Positions 18,788 through 28,598 of a stretch of 64,000 bases of DNA are shown piece by piece (within the stretch, counting starts at the first letter, position 1; each line of letters opens with the position of its first letter). Source of the DNA: Weissella minor (GTDB lineage Bacteria > Bacillota > Bacilli > Lactobacillales > Lactobacillaceae). Made by a program: the position numbers and the translations under genes. The notes below the pieces were generated by a model, which saw only the letters and a list, made by a program, of their open reading frames with translations, did not search any database and was not told the DNA's origin. The stretch is taken from the NCBI RefSeq assembly GCF_001437425.1, contig NZ_JQCD01000024.1, positions 281,863 through 345,862 of the forward strand. The letters are read 5' to 3'.

Positions 18788-21469
18788 ATGGATAAGCAAA
18801 ATAATCCGTTATATCAGCAGACAACTGAGTCGGTTGTGACTGATTTAACAACTGATCTGTCCAATGGACTAGATCCAGATGTCGTCGACCAACGTTTGGC
18901 AGAATATGGTGAAAATGCTTTAGCTGGACAAAAGAAGACGACATTATTGCAAAAGTTTTTAAATCAATTTAAAGACTTAATGATTGGTGTGTTGTTGGGT
19001 GCGGCGTTAATTTCAGCTTTTGTGGGAGAAGGCGTGGATGCCATTATTATTTTGGCAGTGGTTATTTTAAATGCTGTCTTTGGTGTCTTTCAAGAATCCA
19101 AAGCAGAGGAAGCCATTGATTCTTTACAAAAAATGTCAGCACCAAATGCGAATGTGCGACGTGACGGAAAAATCGTTACGGTTCCAGCTTCGCAATTAGT
19201 CCCCGGCGATATTGTCTTGCTTGAGGCTGGTGATGTGATTCCAGCTGATATGCGTTTGGCAGTTGCTGCAAACTTGCAGATTGAAGAATCAGCATTAACG
19301 GGTGAATCAGTTCCTGTCAATAAACAAGCGGGACAATTAACTGATAATGATTTGCCATTAGGTGATCGGACTAATTTGGCCTACATGAATTCAAATGTCA
19401 CCCATGGTCGTGGTGAAGGAATTGTGACAGGCACAGGAATGGACACTGAAGTTGGTAAAATTGCGGGTATGTTAGATAATGCTCAGACAACTAAAACACC
19501 TTTGCAAGAAAGCTTGGCCCAATTGGGTAAAATTTTAACTGTTTTAATTTTAATCATTGCTGTCATTGTCTTTGTGGTGGGATTATTCCGAGCGCCTGAA
19601 ACAGCCGGTGGTAATCACATTGTTGACATGTTACTAACAGCAATATCATTAGCGGTGGCGGCAATTCCAGAAGGATTACCAGCAATCGTGACGGTTACAT
19701 TGGCATTGGGAACGACCCGCTTAGCTAAGCGCCATGCCTTGATGCGTAAGTTACCAGCTGTCGAAACGTTGGGAGCGACTCAAGTGATTGGGTCTGACAA
19801 GACTGGAACTTTAACTCAAAATAAGATGACCGTCGAAAAGTATTATGCTGATGGCGCTTTACAAGATGCAACAACGCAAATTGAAGGTGCAGCAGAAACA
19901 TTAGCCCAAGTAATGGCGTTGAATAATGATACGCAAATTACAGCGGATGGCGAAAAGTTAGGTGATCCGACTGAAACAGCCTTAATTACCTTTAATGAAA
20001 CACAAGGTAAAGATGTCACACAATTATTGGCCGAGTATCCACGTGTCGATGAAATTCCATTTGATTCTGAACGTAAATTAATGACAACCATTCATATGAT
20101 GAATGGTCAGAAAACAGCCACAGTTAAAGGAGCACCAGATGAATTAATCGAGCGTGCTAGTCATCAATTACGTGATGGGCAAGTGGTTGCATTAACAGCA
20201 GATGATAAAGCAGCAGTGCTTGCAACTAATGAACAACTCGCTAAGCAAGCATTACGTGTCTTAGCATTCGCAGTTCGTGATTTGGCGGGCGTTTCGAGTC
20301 CCTTTACTTCTGAAAATACGGAAACTGATTTAACCTTTGTTGGATTAGTTGGTATGATTGATCCAGAACGTGAAGGCGTGGCGCAAGCTGTTGCTGAAGC
20401 GCATGATGCTGGTATTAAGACACTTATGATTACGGGAGATCATAAGATTACTGCTGAAGCAATTGCACGTCGACTGGGAATTTTGGATGACACGCAAGGT
20501 GCTGAAGCAATTATTACTGGTGCTGAGTTGGATGAATTATCAGAATCAGATTATCAAGCACAAGTTAAGAACTATTCTGTTTATGCGCGTGTGGCACCAG
20601 AACATAAGGTGCGCATTGTGCAAGCATGGCAAAAAGAAAATAAAGTGGTTGCAATGACTGGGGATGGTGTCAATGATGCACCGGCATTGAAGACTGCTGA
20701 TATTGGAATTGCCATGGGAATCACAGGGACTGAAGTTTCTAAGGGGGCTTCAGACATGGTTCTAGCTGATGATAATTTTTCAACAATTGTCCATGCGGTT
20801 GATGAAGGGCGTAAAGTATTTTCTAACATTCAAAAAGCCATTCAATATCTATTGTCAGCTAATTTGGGAGAAGTGTTGACGTTATTTATGATGACTGTTT
20901 TGGGTTGGAATTTGTTAGCGCCGGTTCATATTTTATGGATTAATTTGGTAACTGATACTTTACCAGCGATTGCCTTAGGTGTTGAACCGGGTGAACCGGG
21001 GATTATGAAGCAAAAGCCACGTGGTCGTTCGACGAACTTTATGTCTGGTGGACTGGGAACCGCCATTATCTATCAAGGTTTGTTGGAGGGCGCACTTACA
21101 TTGTTTGTTTATTGGATTGGATTAACATACCCAATTCATAGTGGTTATGAAGCAATTCATGCGGATGCCCTAACAATGGCCTTTGTGACATTGGGATTGA
21201 TTCAATTATTCCATGCCTTTAATACAAAGAGTATCTATCAGTCAGTATTTACGATTAAGCCATTTAGCAATCGGACGTTCAATATCAGTATTGCCATTTC
21301 GGCTTTGATGTTGGCCGGAACGATCTTAATACCTGGATTAAATACAATTTTCCATGTAACGAGTTTGGATTGGCATCAATGGTTAACGGTTTTGTTGGCA
21401 TCAGCTTCAATTATTCCAATTGTTGAAATTGTGAAGTTTTTCCAGCGCCGTGCATTAAAAAATAAATAA
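18788..21469 (+). CDS. calcium-translocating P-type ATPase
   Basis: P2-type cation ATPase of 893 aa, SERCA/PMCA-like. TGES (actuator domain), [12 protein letters not shown] (ion site in M4), DKTGT with phosphorylated Asp337, KGAPDE (nucleotide domain) and GDGVNDAP (hinge) are all intact, with ten membrane segments expected. The M4 PEGLP and M6 NLVTDTLPA motifs point to Ca2+ (or Mn2+) export. It is monocistronic, preceded by a leader with an intrinsic terminator and followed by a strong terminator. AGAGGGAG supports the ATG. Confidence 0.93.
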   Translation: MDKQNNPLYQQTTESVVTDLTTDLSNGLDPDVVDQRLAEYGENALAGQKKTTLLQKFLNQFKDLMIGVLLGAALISAFVGEGVDAIIILAVVILNAVFGVFQESKAEEAIDSLQKMSAPNANVRRDGKIVTVPASQLVPGDIVLLEAGDVIPADMRLAVAANLQIEESALTGESVPVNKQAGQLTDNDLPLGDRTNLAYMNSNVTHGRGEGIVTGTGMDTEVGKIAGMLDNAQTTKTPLQESLAQLGKILTVLILIIAVIVFVVGLFRAPETAGGNHIVDMLLTAISLAVAAIPEGLPAIVTVTLALGTTRLAKRHALMRKLPAVETLGATQVIGSDKTGTLTQNKMTVEKYYADGALQDATTQIEGAAETLAQVMALNNDTQITADGEKLGDPTETALITFNETQGKDVTQLLAEYPRVDEIPFDSERKLMTTIHMMNGQKTATVKGAPDELIERASHQLRDGQVVALTADDKAAVLATNEQLAKQALRVLAFAVRDLAGVSSPFTSENTETDLTFVGLVGMIDPEREGVAQAVAEAHDAGIKTLMITGDHKITAEAIARRLGILDDTQGAEAIITGAELDELSESDYQAQVKNYSVYARVAPEHKVRIVQAWQKENKVVAMTGDGVNDAPALKTADIGIAMGITGTEVSKGASDMVLADDNFSTIVHAVDEGRKVFSNIQKAIQYLLSANLGEVLTLFMMTVLGWNLLAPVHILWINLVTDTLPAIALGVEPGEPGIMKQKPRGRSTNFMSGGLGTAIIYQGLLEGALTLFVYWIGLTYPIHSGYEAIHADALTMAFVTLGLIQLFHAFNTKSIYQSVFTIKPFSNRTFNISIAISALMLAGTILIPGLNTIFHVTSLDWHQWLTVLLASASIIPIVEIVKFFQRRALKNK

Positions 21470-21480
21470 GTGACTAAAAC

Positions 21481-21526
21481 AAAAGCTCAAATTAGTTAGG
21501 TTTATCTAACTAATTTGAGCTTTTTT
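21481..21526 (+). terminator. intrinsic terminator after Ca2+ ATPase
   Basis: A 19-bp perfect stem, AAAAGCTCAAATTAGTTAG with its complement, loop GTTTAT, followed by T. Confidence 0.93.
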
Positions 21527-21629
21527 ATTAACGAGCAATTATTTTAAAAATAGATAATCAAAATTTATTACGCAATGATGTTTGATTATGAATCAAATAT
21601 TATTGATAATGATATAAAAGGTGTTTTCA

Positions 21630-21735
21630 TGTTTCCTAAAGAAATATTATTTGCTTAAAGGAGACAGCAAGGGCAACTCAAAGGGGAGCAAATACCCATT
21701 TTTTAAATATTGATGAAAATGTAGAATGATGTATC
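21630..21735 (+). pseudogene. possible decayed gene fragment
   Basis: ATG at 21630 with AAGGTG upstream opens MFPKEILFA then TAA. Skipping four bases continues GDSKGNSKGSKYPFF, and a further shift gives LNIDENVE. The pieces in consecutive frames look like a frameshifted remnant, perhaps the start of a GDS-type hydrolase because ILFA-GDS recalls that family. Evidence is thin. Confidence 0.25.
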
Positions 21736-21756
21736 GAGATAAGGAGATAATTATTC

Positions 21757-22389
21757 ATGAACTATATAAATCCAACCTGGTTAGGTGACTCTATAACAGA
21801 AAAAAATGACCTTGCTATGATTCATTATCATGAAATACTAGCTAGAAAGTGGCATTCGAAAAATTCATATAACTTAGGGGTTAGTGGATCAACAATAAGT
21901 AGCGCCAGGGATTCCATGGTAAAGAGATACATAGAGATACCTGACTCGACTGATTTCATTTGTGTTTATGGTGGTATCAATGATTTTGGTCAAAATGTTT
22001 TGTTGGGAAGTAGGGATGATGATACTTACGAAACATTTTACGGTGCTTTAAATGTATTATTTACAGGATTAAAGACTCGGTTTCCAAATACTGATATGTT
22101 ATTTGTGTCGCATGGTCATATTGGAGATAGTTTTATCAGTAGTGATAGTAGTCATCGTTATTCAAGCAATCAAAATAATTTAAATTACAACCAAGCCGAG
22201 TATGAGGGCATAATTGCTGAAAAAACTCGAGAATTCGGGATACCTCATTTAAGTTTGTATGAGGAGCCGGAGATGGATTTTTCAAATTCTAAACAAGCTA
22301 GTTTATATTCAGTAGATACACTACATCCAAATGATTCAGGACATGAAGTAATAGCATCAAAAATCGATGATTTTCTTAATGAAAACTGA
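21757..22389 (+). CDS. SGNH/GDSL hydrolase
   Basis: A 210-aa SGNH-fold esterase or acyl hydrolase without signal peptide. Block I is WLGDSIT (nucleophile Ser12), the glycine of block II lies in LGVSGSTIS, block III is YGGINDF with the Asn, and block V is DTLHPND with catalytic Asp and His. All four SGNH residues are present. AAGGAG precedes the ATG by 9 bases. It stands alone in an AT-rich accessory stretch with codon use (AGA, ATA) unlike the neighbouring core genes. Substrate unknown. Confidence 0.85.
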   Translation: MNYINPTWLGDSITEKNDLAMIHYHEILARKWHSKNSYNLGVSGSTISSARDSMVKRYIEIPDSTDFICVYGGINDFGQNVLLGSRDDDTYETFYGALNVLFTGLKTRFPNTDMLFVSHGHIGDSFISSDSSHRYSSNQNNLNYNQAEYEGIIAEKTREFGIPHLSLYEEPEMDFSNSKQASLYSVDTLHPNDSGHEVIASKIDDFLNEN

Positions 22390-22665
22390 GATATATAATA
22401 ATACGATTAGAAAAAGTTAGTATTTGAATGGATGAAAGTTTATAATATGTGAGAGCATGTATAGGTACAGGCGATTAAAAATGGCAACATTAAAGCGCTT
22501 GCCATTGAAAAATTAAATACAATGAGCATGATTTACTCAGACGGAAAAAGGCATGCGAGAAAGTTTTTTTCATGTGTCTTGATTTAAATATAAGGTCAAT
22601 TATCTATACAAATTTTAACGTCCTAAGGTCTGGTTAGAAAAACAAAAACATAGGAGGTGCTAGAA

Positions 22666-23898
22666 ATGCTTAAAGGGCTTGATAAAAACATTCGTTTACG
22701 AGCGTTAACATTATTTCTAACACAACTTATTAGTTTTTCTGTGGTACCCAACATGACGGTTTATTACAATCAACATTTTGGTGCATTTTGGACAGGTTTG
22801 CTGTTGTTTATTACATCTGCAGGAACATTAGCTGGTGCCTTATATGGTGGACATACCTCAGATGTATTGGGAAGAAAAAAGACAATTAATTTAGGTCAAC
22901 TCGGAATGGCAATTGGGGCGTCAATTGCTGTAATAGCTAATATTCCAGGACATGTAAATCCACTTATGGCTTTTCTTGGAATCTTTGTGACGGGAATTTT
23001 TTCTGCAAATGTCATGCCCGCCGAACAAGCAATGCTAATTGATTTAACTGACGATGAAAATCGAAGAATGGTCTTTGCGGTCATGTACTGGGTATCTAAC
23101 TTGGGCATGTTAATAGGTGCATCAATCGGGGCATGGTTCTTTAGAGATTATCTATTTGAACTATTATTAATGATGGTTGGATTGATTTTGATTAACTTTA
23201 TGATTGTGTATTTTGGAATGCATGAGACCTATGTGAAATCTAATAGTCAGACATCCTCATCGTCAGTAAAAATGATGTTAACGGGTTATTACAGTGTTTT
23301 AAAAGATAAAAGATATGCATTGTTGATTGCATCTGCGGTGTTGTTTGCGGTGACACCGGCTAGTTTAGATTTTTATCTACCGGTCCACCTAACGGAGTCT
23401 TTTCAGGTGATTGAAATATTTGGACAAGAAATCTATGGACAACGTATGTTTTCGATTGTTGGAATGATTAATACAATAATCGTTATTACTTTGACAGCAG
23501 TAATCACAAAAGCGGTAAAAAAAATGCAACTTTTTAATGTTTTTGCGACAGGGCTTCTTCTGGAAGGGACAGGAATTGCGATGTCATTTATTTTGAACAG
23601 CTTTTGGCCCATTGTTATCACAACATTGGTGTTTTCAATTGGGGAGATTATTGAATCTCCGGCGCAAGAAACAATCCAGGCTAGTATGATGGATCCAAAT
23701 CGAATTGGCGCTTATTCAGGATTGAATTCAATAACATTTCCAATATCATTTTTAATTGCCAGCTTGTTAGTTAGTGCGTCAACATTTACAAGCAATGTTG
23801 TAATTGCGATTGTTGTCTTCACTATGGCACTCATTTCTATGATATTGGCATATGTTGCTTATAAAATGCCTGAAACTAATCGGAGCGAAGGAGATTAG
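22666..23898 (+). CDS. MFS transporter, multidrug type
   Basis: A 410-aa major facilitator with about 12 membrane segments. GGHTSDVLGRKK between helices 2 and 3 is the classical MFS motif A, and the protein resembles MdtH/YttB-like drug efflux carriers. AGGAGG at 22652-22657 makes the ATG at 22666 the start; the earlier GTG lies within that site. The 275 bases upstream hold no intact gene, only a short open stretch near 22468-22580. Substrate is not predictable. Confidence 0.83.
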   Translation: MLKGLDKNIRLRALTLFLTQLISFSVVPNMTVYYNQHFGAFWTGLLLFITSAGTLAGALYGGHTSDVLGRKKTINLGQLGMAIGASIAVIANIPGHVNPLMAFLGIFVTGIFSANVMPAEQAMLIDLTDDENRRMVFAVMYWVSNLGMLIGASIGAWFFRDYLFELLLMMVGLILINFMIVYFGMHETYVKSNSQTSSSSVKMMLTGYYSVLKDKRYALLIASAVLFAVTPASLDFYLPVHLTESFQVIEIFGQEIYGQRMFSIVGMINTIIVITLTAVITKAVKKMQLFNVFATGLLLEGTGIAMSFILNSFWPIVITTLVFSIGEIIESPAQETIQASMMDPNRIGAYSGLNSITFPISFLIASLLVSASTFTSNVVIAIVVFTMALISMILAYVAYKMPETNRSEGD

Positions 23899-23899
23899 T

Positions 23900-24001
23900 T
23901 ATGATAATGATAATTACCTATACATACCAGTGTCATCAGAGATAACGAAGCTTAATCCTTTGAATTTAGCGTGGCTAAATTCTTTAAAAAATTGGATTTA
24001 A
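23900..24001 (+). pseudogene. gene-fragment-like open frame between MFS and kinase genes
   Basis: A 33-codon open frame reads YDNDNYLYIPVSSEITKLN... and ends at TAA 23999-24001, with no start codon or ribosome-binding site. Its protein-like composition suggests a remnant of a lost gene, consistent with other such fragments in this accessory stretch; I cannot name the family. Confidence 0.25.
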
Positions 24002-24098
24002 ATCAGCCAGTTACATTTTTTGTTAGAGAGAATGTTGTGGTCAAATCGTCGTTGCTTTGAGATGTTACATTAAGAAATGATTGTTAGCGAGGGTAAAT

Positions 24099-24950
24099 AT
24101 GGAAATTGATTTGGTAGTTCAAGCATTAGTTGGCAATCGCATCAAGCATATTGAACATGAATCACTTAATCGTATTTATGCGGGATATTCACAAAAATAT
24201 GGCAAAAATGTTTTTATAAAGGCATATAAGCAAGGACAACAGAATAAATTTTTAGTGGAAATGGCTGTTAATCGCCAATTAAATAACAGATACCTAGGAC
24301 AAAAAAGATTAACCACGATGATCGACGATTTTTCATATATCCTTATTTTGGAAGATTTAAGCCTCAAAGATTTGGATTGGCCAAACAACGAGGAAAAACT
24401 TGCTCATGAAATGGGACGACAAGTTGCTTTGTTTCATACAACAGTGCAGCCAGTACAAGGGATGCCAAATACCACGGATTTAGTTAAAATCGTTGAAGCA
24501 TCGATAATGATGGTGGTGTCAAAAGAGACCAGAGATGCATTGTTGCATATAAATGAGAAATTTCATGATAATCGTCATTTTTGGAACGATTTGAAAATGA
24601 CGGAATCGGCTGTACTGCATGGCGATGTTGGCGTTCGAAATTTTAAAATAATAGAGAATGAAGTTGCCTTAATCGATTTTGAACGGGCAAGAGTGGGCAT
24701 AAAATATGTCGACTTCGTAAAATTATTTTATCAAGATTTTAGACTGGATCCTAAGCTAATTGATGCCTTTAAAGCGGGTTATTTGAAAATTGGTACTTTA
24801 GAGGAGATTTCCGAAAATATAAAGTGGTATGCTATTTTTTATACAGCAATCGGCATCTATAAATATACTGAGAAAATAGATGATCAGAACTTTAAGTTAA
24901 TCGGTGAGCAGATGCTTGATGATTGTTGCCGTTTTTTGGCATTAACATGA
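24099..24950 (+). CDS. phosphotransferase/kinase-fold protein (APH-like)
   Basis: A 283-aa protein with the aminoglycoside-phosphotransferase/choline-kinase fold. VLHGDVGVRNF is the catalytic HGDxxxxN loop and ALIDFERARVG the metal-binding DFE motif; an N-terminal lysine in VFIKAYK could bind ATP. Substrate (sugar, amine or antibiotic) is not predictable. GAGGG at 24089-24093 selects the ATG at 24099 over an earlier in-frame start. It lies 24 bases before the MmcQ/YjbR gene and is likely cotranscribed. Confidence 0.75.
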   Translation: MEIDLVVQALVGNRIKHIEHESLNRIYAGYSQKYGKNVFIKAYKQGQQNKFLVEMAVNRQLNNRYLGQKRLTTMIDDFSYILILEDLSLKDLDWPNNEEKLAHEMGRQVALFHTTVQPVQGMPNTTDLVKIVEASIMMVVSKETRDALLHINEKFHDNRHFWNDLKMTESAVLHGDVGVRNFKIIENEVALIDFERARVGIKYVDFVKLFYQDFRLDPKLIDAFKAGYLKIGTLEEISENIKWYAIFYTAIGIYKYTEKIDDQNFKLIGEQMLDDCCRFLALT

Positions 24951-24974
24951 AAAAATGAATGAAGGTATTTTAAA

Positions 24975-25313
24975 ATGACAAGTGAGAAAATGGCTGAATT
25001 GATTTTAAATCATACGGGCGGTTATGAAAAAAATAATTTCCCCCAAACAAAAGGAATGGATGCGATGCAAGTCCTTAGGAATCAACATAGTGATAAAATT
25101 TTCGCAATTATTTTTGAACAGGCCCAACAGCTATTGATTAACCTAAAATTAACACCGGAGCACGTAAGCGAGCTGAGACAAGAAGTGGGGATTTACCCAG
25201 GTTACCATATGTCAAAAAAACATTGGATTACCATTAATTATGAAGAAGCTGCATTGTCAGAGCACGAGTTTTTAGCGATGGCTTCGGAAAGTGTACAATT
25301 AACCCAGAAATAA
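24975..25313 (+). CDS. MmcQ/YjbR family protein
   Basis: A 112-aa protein ending in the MSKKHWITINYEEA segment typical of the MmcQ/YjbR (CyaY-like fold) family, with an N-terminal region rich in charged residues (NHTGGYEKNNFPQTKGM). Such proteins are small, widespread and of unclear function, possibly nucleic-acid binding. It follows the kinase-like gene closely and is ended by a bidirectional terminator. Confidence 0.75.
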   Translation: MTSEKMAELILNHTGGYEKNNFPQTKGMDAMQVLRNQHSDKIFAIIFEQAQQLLINLKLTPEHVSELRQEVGIYPGYHMSKKHWITINYEEAALSEHEFLAMASESVQLTQK

Positions 25314-25330
25314 CCCACATTTAGAACAGC

Positions 25331-25370
25331 AAAAAAGCTTTAAGTCACAATGTTGACTTAAAGCTTTTTT
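25331..25370. terminator. bidirectional intrinsic terminator
   Basis: AAAAAAGCTTTAAGTC and its exact complement form a 16-bp stem around ACAATGTT. Runs of A and T on both sides let it serve both the + gene ending at 25313 and the - gene ending at 25372. Confidence 0.9.
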
Positions 25371-25371
25371 A

Positions 25372-25992
25372 TTAGTTACCAAATTCGTCTGAAATATCCA
25401 ACTGATCATCGTCTGTGATTTCACGAAGCACACGACATGGATTTCCAACGGCAATTACATTGTCTGGAATATCTTTCGTTACAACGCTCCCAGCGCCAAT
25501 AACACTTCCAGAACCGATTGTGACGCCACCAAGGACCGTAACATCACCAGCAATCCAGTAATTGTCCCCAATGGTAATCGGCGCACCATATTCATAATTA
25601 TATAAAGTACCGTCGGCTGCTTTACGCACATTCCGTTCTTGTGGACGAAGGGGATGTAGTGGTGTTAGCAAGGAAACGTTGGGGCCAATCATAACAGAAT
25701 CCCCAATGGTTACTGGACAACAATCTAGAACTGTAAAGTTAAAGTTGGCATAGAATTGCTTTCCGACCGTTGTATTGACACCATAGTCAAATGAAATTGG
25801 ACCTTGAAAAAATGCATCTGTATCAGGTTGATTCAAGATTTTTTTCGTAATGTCGTCACGTTCTTCAGCGCTTTCATCTAATGCATTAAAGCGCTGATTT
25901 AAACGATGGGCTTCGTGACGCATCGCGCTTAGTTCATCAACGGCAGGACAATAAAGTTTTCCGGCAATCATTTTTTCATATTCGCTGGGCAT
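25372..25992 (-). CDS. sugar O-acetyltransferase (maltose/galactoside type)
   Basis: A 206-aa left-handed beta-helix acetyltransferase of the Maa/LacA family, which acetylates sugars with acetyl-CoA. The N-terminal Maa domain (SEYEKMIAGKLYCPAVDEL) is followed by NFNFTVLDCCPVTIGDSVMIGP, LLTPLHPL with the catalytic histidine, and hexapeptide repeats ending in VTKDIPDNVIAVGNPCRV. It is monocistronic. A -10 TATAAT lies at 26038-26043 on the minus strand, with a cre-like sequence further upstream. Confidence 0.9.
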   Translation of the reverse strand: MPSEYEKMIAGKLYCPAVDELSAMRHEAHRLNQRFNALDESAEERDDITKKILNQPDTDAFFQGPISFDYGVNTTVGKQFYANFNFTVLDCCPVTIGDSVMIGPNVSLLTPLHPLRPQERNVRKAADGTLYNYEYGAPITIGDNYWIAGDVTVLGGVTIGSGSVIGAGSVVTKDIPDNVIAVGNPCRVLREITDDDQLDISDEFGN

Positions 25993-26037
25993 AAAACACC
26001 ACTTTCTTTAATGAGTTTAGAATGGTTAACACCTTTA

Positions 26038-26095
26038 ATTATACCATGTAACAGTTGTTGTAAACCTTGATACTAAAAGGTTGTTAGCGTTATCA
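26038..26095 (-). promoter_or_regulatory. promoter and upstream cre-like site, acetyltransferase gene
   Basis: On the minus strand TTTACA (26059-26064) and TATAAT (26038-26043) are separated by 15 bases. TGTTAGCGTTATCA at 26082-26095 has one mismatch to the cre consensus and lies about 57 bases upstream of the expected start of transcription, a position more often linked to CcpA activation than repression. Confidence 0.45.
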
Positions 26096-26103
26096 TTACC
26101 GAG

Positions 26104-27216
26104 CTACGGCAAGGGTTTGTCATCGAATTTAAACGTATTACGTCCTCCTGATTTAGCCTCGTAAAGACAGCGGTCAGCAGCTTCGAAAGCTTGCAATGAA
26201 TGATATTGATAGACCTTAGTGTAACTGATGCCGGCTGAATAAGTTAAAGGTTGTTGGAGTTTAAAGGTGCTTTGTTGTAACAAATTTTGTTGAAATGTCG
26301 TAAGCATATTGGTTAATGCTGTTTGTTCATTATTAAATTGTTTTGGATTAGAACTCACTAGTAAAACAAACTCTTCACCGCCGTATCGGTAAATTCGATG
26401 TATATGTGAACTCAATGCTTCTTGATATGAGGTTTCTAATGTGTCAGCGAAAAGTTTTAAAGCAATATTGCCTTCCTGGTGACCGTAGGTATCATTGATA
26501 TGCTTAAAATAATCAATATCAAAGACGATAATCCAAGCGTTTTTATTGTCAATCGGTGGTTTTCTGAATAAATCTTCGGTTAGCTGATGATAATTATAAA
26601 CACCAGTTAATGTATCATTATGGATATCATAAAGGAGAGACTCTCGACGTTTTTGATATAAATCATCAATATAACAAATTAGCCAACTAAAAAAAGCATA
26701 GCCGATGAAGACAAAACCAAATGTTACTAAGTTTTTAGGCGTAATAATTTCCAGAAATTGATAGCTTTGCCAATATTCAAGTAGGGCAAAGAAGAGGGCT
26801 AGGGCAAAACCTAATACATGTCGATTTTTCACTAAGGCTTTTAAACTTGCTAAAACAACTAGTAATAGTAGCTCACTGATTAATAATACATGTGCCTGAT
26901 TAGGTGTGACTTGATAATAACGACCGATATAGAGGGCGAGTAGCCAAGGGTGAATTGATGCGCAAAAAATGACTTTCCATAAGGCTGTATTCAAAGTAAT
27001 GAAAAGTAGTGGAACAAAATATAATACGAGACGGTTAATTAAATTGGTATCCATAGCCATAATCATGTAAGTAAAACCAATATACAAGAAAATGGTAAGA
27101 ATCTTTGGTAAGGCGTGATCACTGTAAATTAGCGTGCTTTGATAGACGTATAAAAGGGCAACTAACATGAGCGATATAAAGAAAAAAACACTCACATGGG
27201 AAATGAAAAAAATCAT
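26104..27216 (-). CDS. membrane diguanylate cyclase (GGDEF)
   Basis: A 370-aa protein with about seven membrane segments in residues 5-180 and a C-terminal GGDEF domain. DxLT (Asp201), FDIDYFKHINDTYGHQEGN and the active-site GGEEF (279-283) are complete, so it should make c-di-GMP from two GTP. The inhibitory I-site RxxD expected just before GGEEF is absent (SHIH instead). It is divergent from the polysaccharide operon starting at 27534, whose synthase has a PilZ-like domain, so it is the likely source of that signal. The membrane part could be a sensor. Confidence 0.9.
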   Translation of the reverse strand: MIFFISHVSVFFFISLMLVALLYVYQSTLIYSDHALPKILTIFLYIGFTYMIMAMDTNLINRLVLYFVPLLFITLNTALWKVIFCASIHPWLLALYIGRYYQVTPNQAHVLLISELLLLVVLASLKALVKNRHVLGFALALFFALLEYWQSYQFLEIITPKNLVTFGFVFIGYAFFSWLICYIDDLYQKRRESLLYDIHNDTLTGVYNYHQLTEDLFRKPPIDNKNAWIIVFDIDYFKHINDTYGHQEGNIALKLFADTLETSYQEALSSHIHRIYRYGGEEFVLLVSSNPKQFNNEQTALTNMLTTFQQNLLQQSTFKLQQPLTYSAGISYTKVYQYHSLQAFEAADRCLYEAKSGGRNTFKFDDKPLP

Positions 27217-27533
27217 ATAGTAAGATTACCTGTCCTTAATAAGTTTTAATTGGTTAAACTAATAAAAAATAAGTTATTAACCAATGCGTTGGCATAAGTA
27301 TATAGATTTTAAAAGCTAAACACAACAAAGGTATAGTTAAATATGAACATAACTGGTGTATTTGTCTATTGACATCTAAATCATGGTAAACTGAATATAT
27401 GTAGATGATTTTACCAGCTGTACCAATTGTGGTAATATAATGAATTAGTCTATTACGAGTCTGTCCACCAAGGGGAGTGACAGTTATTTGGACAAATAAA
27501 AACATTAATTAATAAAGATAAGGAGTCATTTTC
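27217..27533. other. intergenic region between GGDEF gene and polysaccharide operon
   Basis: No gene. It holds a TTGACA box (27369-27374) with TGAATA 17 bases further (27392-27397), a plausible but weak promoter for the operon. It also has a TGGTAAA...TTTACCA inverted repeat (about 27384-27417) and the palindrome TACCAATTGTGGTA (27421-27434). These could be regulator sites; I saw no c-di-GMP riboswitch signature. Confidence 0.5.
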
Positions 27534-28598
27534 ATGGGGGAATTTGGCGTATTGATTCCGGCTTTGAATCCGGATGAAAAATTGTTGCACTTACTGGAGG
27601 AGATCTTTTCTGAACAACAAATCGCACAATATGTTGTGTTGGTTGATGATGGATCAGATGACATGCACAGTGAAATTTTTCAGGAAATTCAAAAAACTTT
27701 TGGACAAAAAGTGATTGTATTACGGAACCTATCTAATTTAGGCAAGGGGGCTGCCCTTAAGCGAGGGCTCGCCTATTTTGAAAAATGGTTTCCAATGGTT
27801 CAAGGCGTTATTACGCTTGACGCTGATGGGCAGCATGCTGTTTCGGATGTTGTGCGTTTAATGGATAAATTTGAGCCACAAGCGTTAGTTTTAGGATGTC
27901 GGACTTTTTCAGAAGATATACCATTCCGTAGTCGTTTTGGGAATGTCTTAACAAATCGTTTAACGAGATTATTCACTGGGTTAAACATTTCAGACACTCA
28001 GACCGGCTTACGAATTATTCCAATGTCCTATGTGCCAACACTGTTAACTTTCAGTGAGGATCATTTTGAATTTGAATTTAAAATGTTATTAGAGGCGAAA
28101 GCAGCAGATCTAAAGATCATTGAAGTGCCAATTGAAACCATTTATATCGATGATAATGCATCTTCTCATTTCCGTGTGATTCATGATTCATTCGCAATTT
28201 ATGCGCAATCTTTGAAATTTGCGATGACCGGGATTGTGTCATTTTTGTTGGATGTCGGGTTATTTGCGTTTTTCTTATTTCTATTGGGACGCGAAAACTT
28301 ACAAAACGTCATGTGGGCCACTGTTGGTGCCCGTTTAACGTCAGGAATCGTCAATTATGGTCTTAATCGACAACTTGTGTTCGGGCATGAAGGCCAGCAA
28401 ACATTAATTAAATATGCAATTCTGATGTTTGTGCAGATGCTTGCATCAGGCGCGCTAACATATTTGATTGCACATACAATTAGTCAATCTGGTAATGTCG
28501 GTCTGGTCACGATTGCAAAACTAATTGGTGATTTCATTCTATTTTTGATTAGTTTTCAAATTCAAAAGCACATTGTTTTTAAGGCGGTAGCGGCATGA
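27534..28598 (+). CDS. GT2 glycosyltransferase fused to GtrA-like membrane domain
   Basis: A 354-aa protein. Residues 1-215 form a GT2 domain of the dolichyl-phosphate mannosyltransferase type (LIPALNPDE, VVLVDDGSDD, NLGKGAALKRG, TLDADGQH with the DxD metal site, SDTQTGLRIIP). Residues about 225-350 carry four hydrophobic segments like GtrA proteins, including SGIVNYGLNRQLVF. Such proteins load a sugar on polyprenyl phosphate and help move it across the membrane. It is first in a three-gene operon and overlaps the next gene by 4 bases (ATGA). Confidence 0.85.
   Translation: MGEFGVLIPALNPDEKLLHLLEEIFSEQQIAQYVVLVDDGSDDMHSEIFQEIQKTFGQKVIVLRNLSNLGKGAALKRGLAYFEKWFPMVQGVITLDADGQHAVSDVVRLMDKFEPQALVLGCRTFSEDIPFRSRFGNVLTNRLTRLFTGLNISDTQTGLRIIPMSYVPTLLTFSEDHFEFEFKMLLEAKAADLKIIEVPIETIYIDDNASSHFRVIHDSFAIYAQSLKFAMTGIVSFLLDVGLFAFFLFLLGRENLQNVMWATVGARLTSGIVNYGLNRQLVFGHEGQQTLIKYAILMFVQMLASGALTYLIAHTISQSGNVGLVTIAKLIGDFILFLISFQIQKHIVFKAVAA

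Noticed and set aside
27217-27533. c-di-GMP riboswitch upstream of the polysaccharide operon
   Set aside because: No GEMM-type conserved segments were found, only short inverted repeats.
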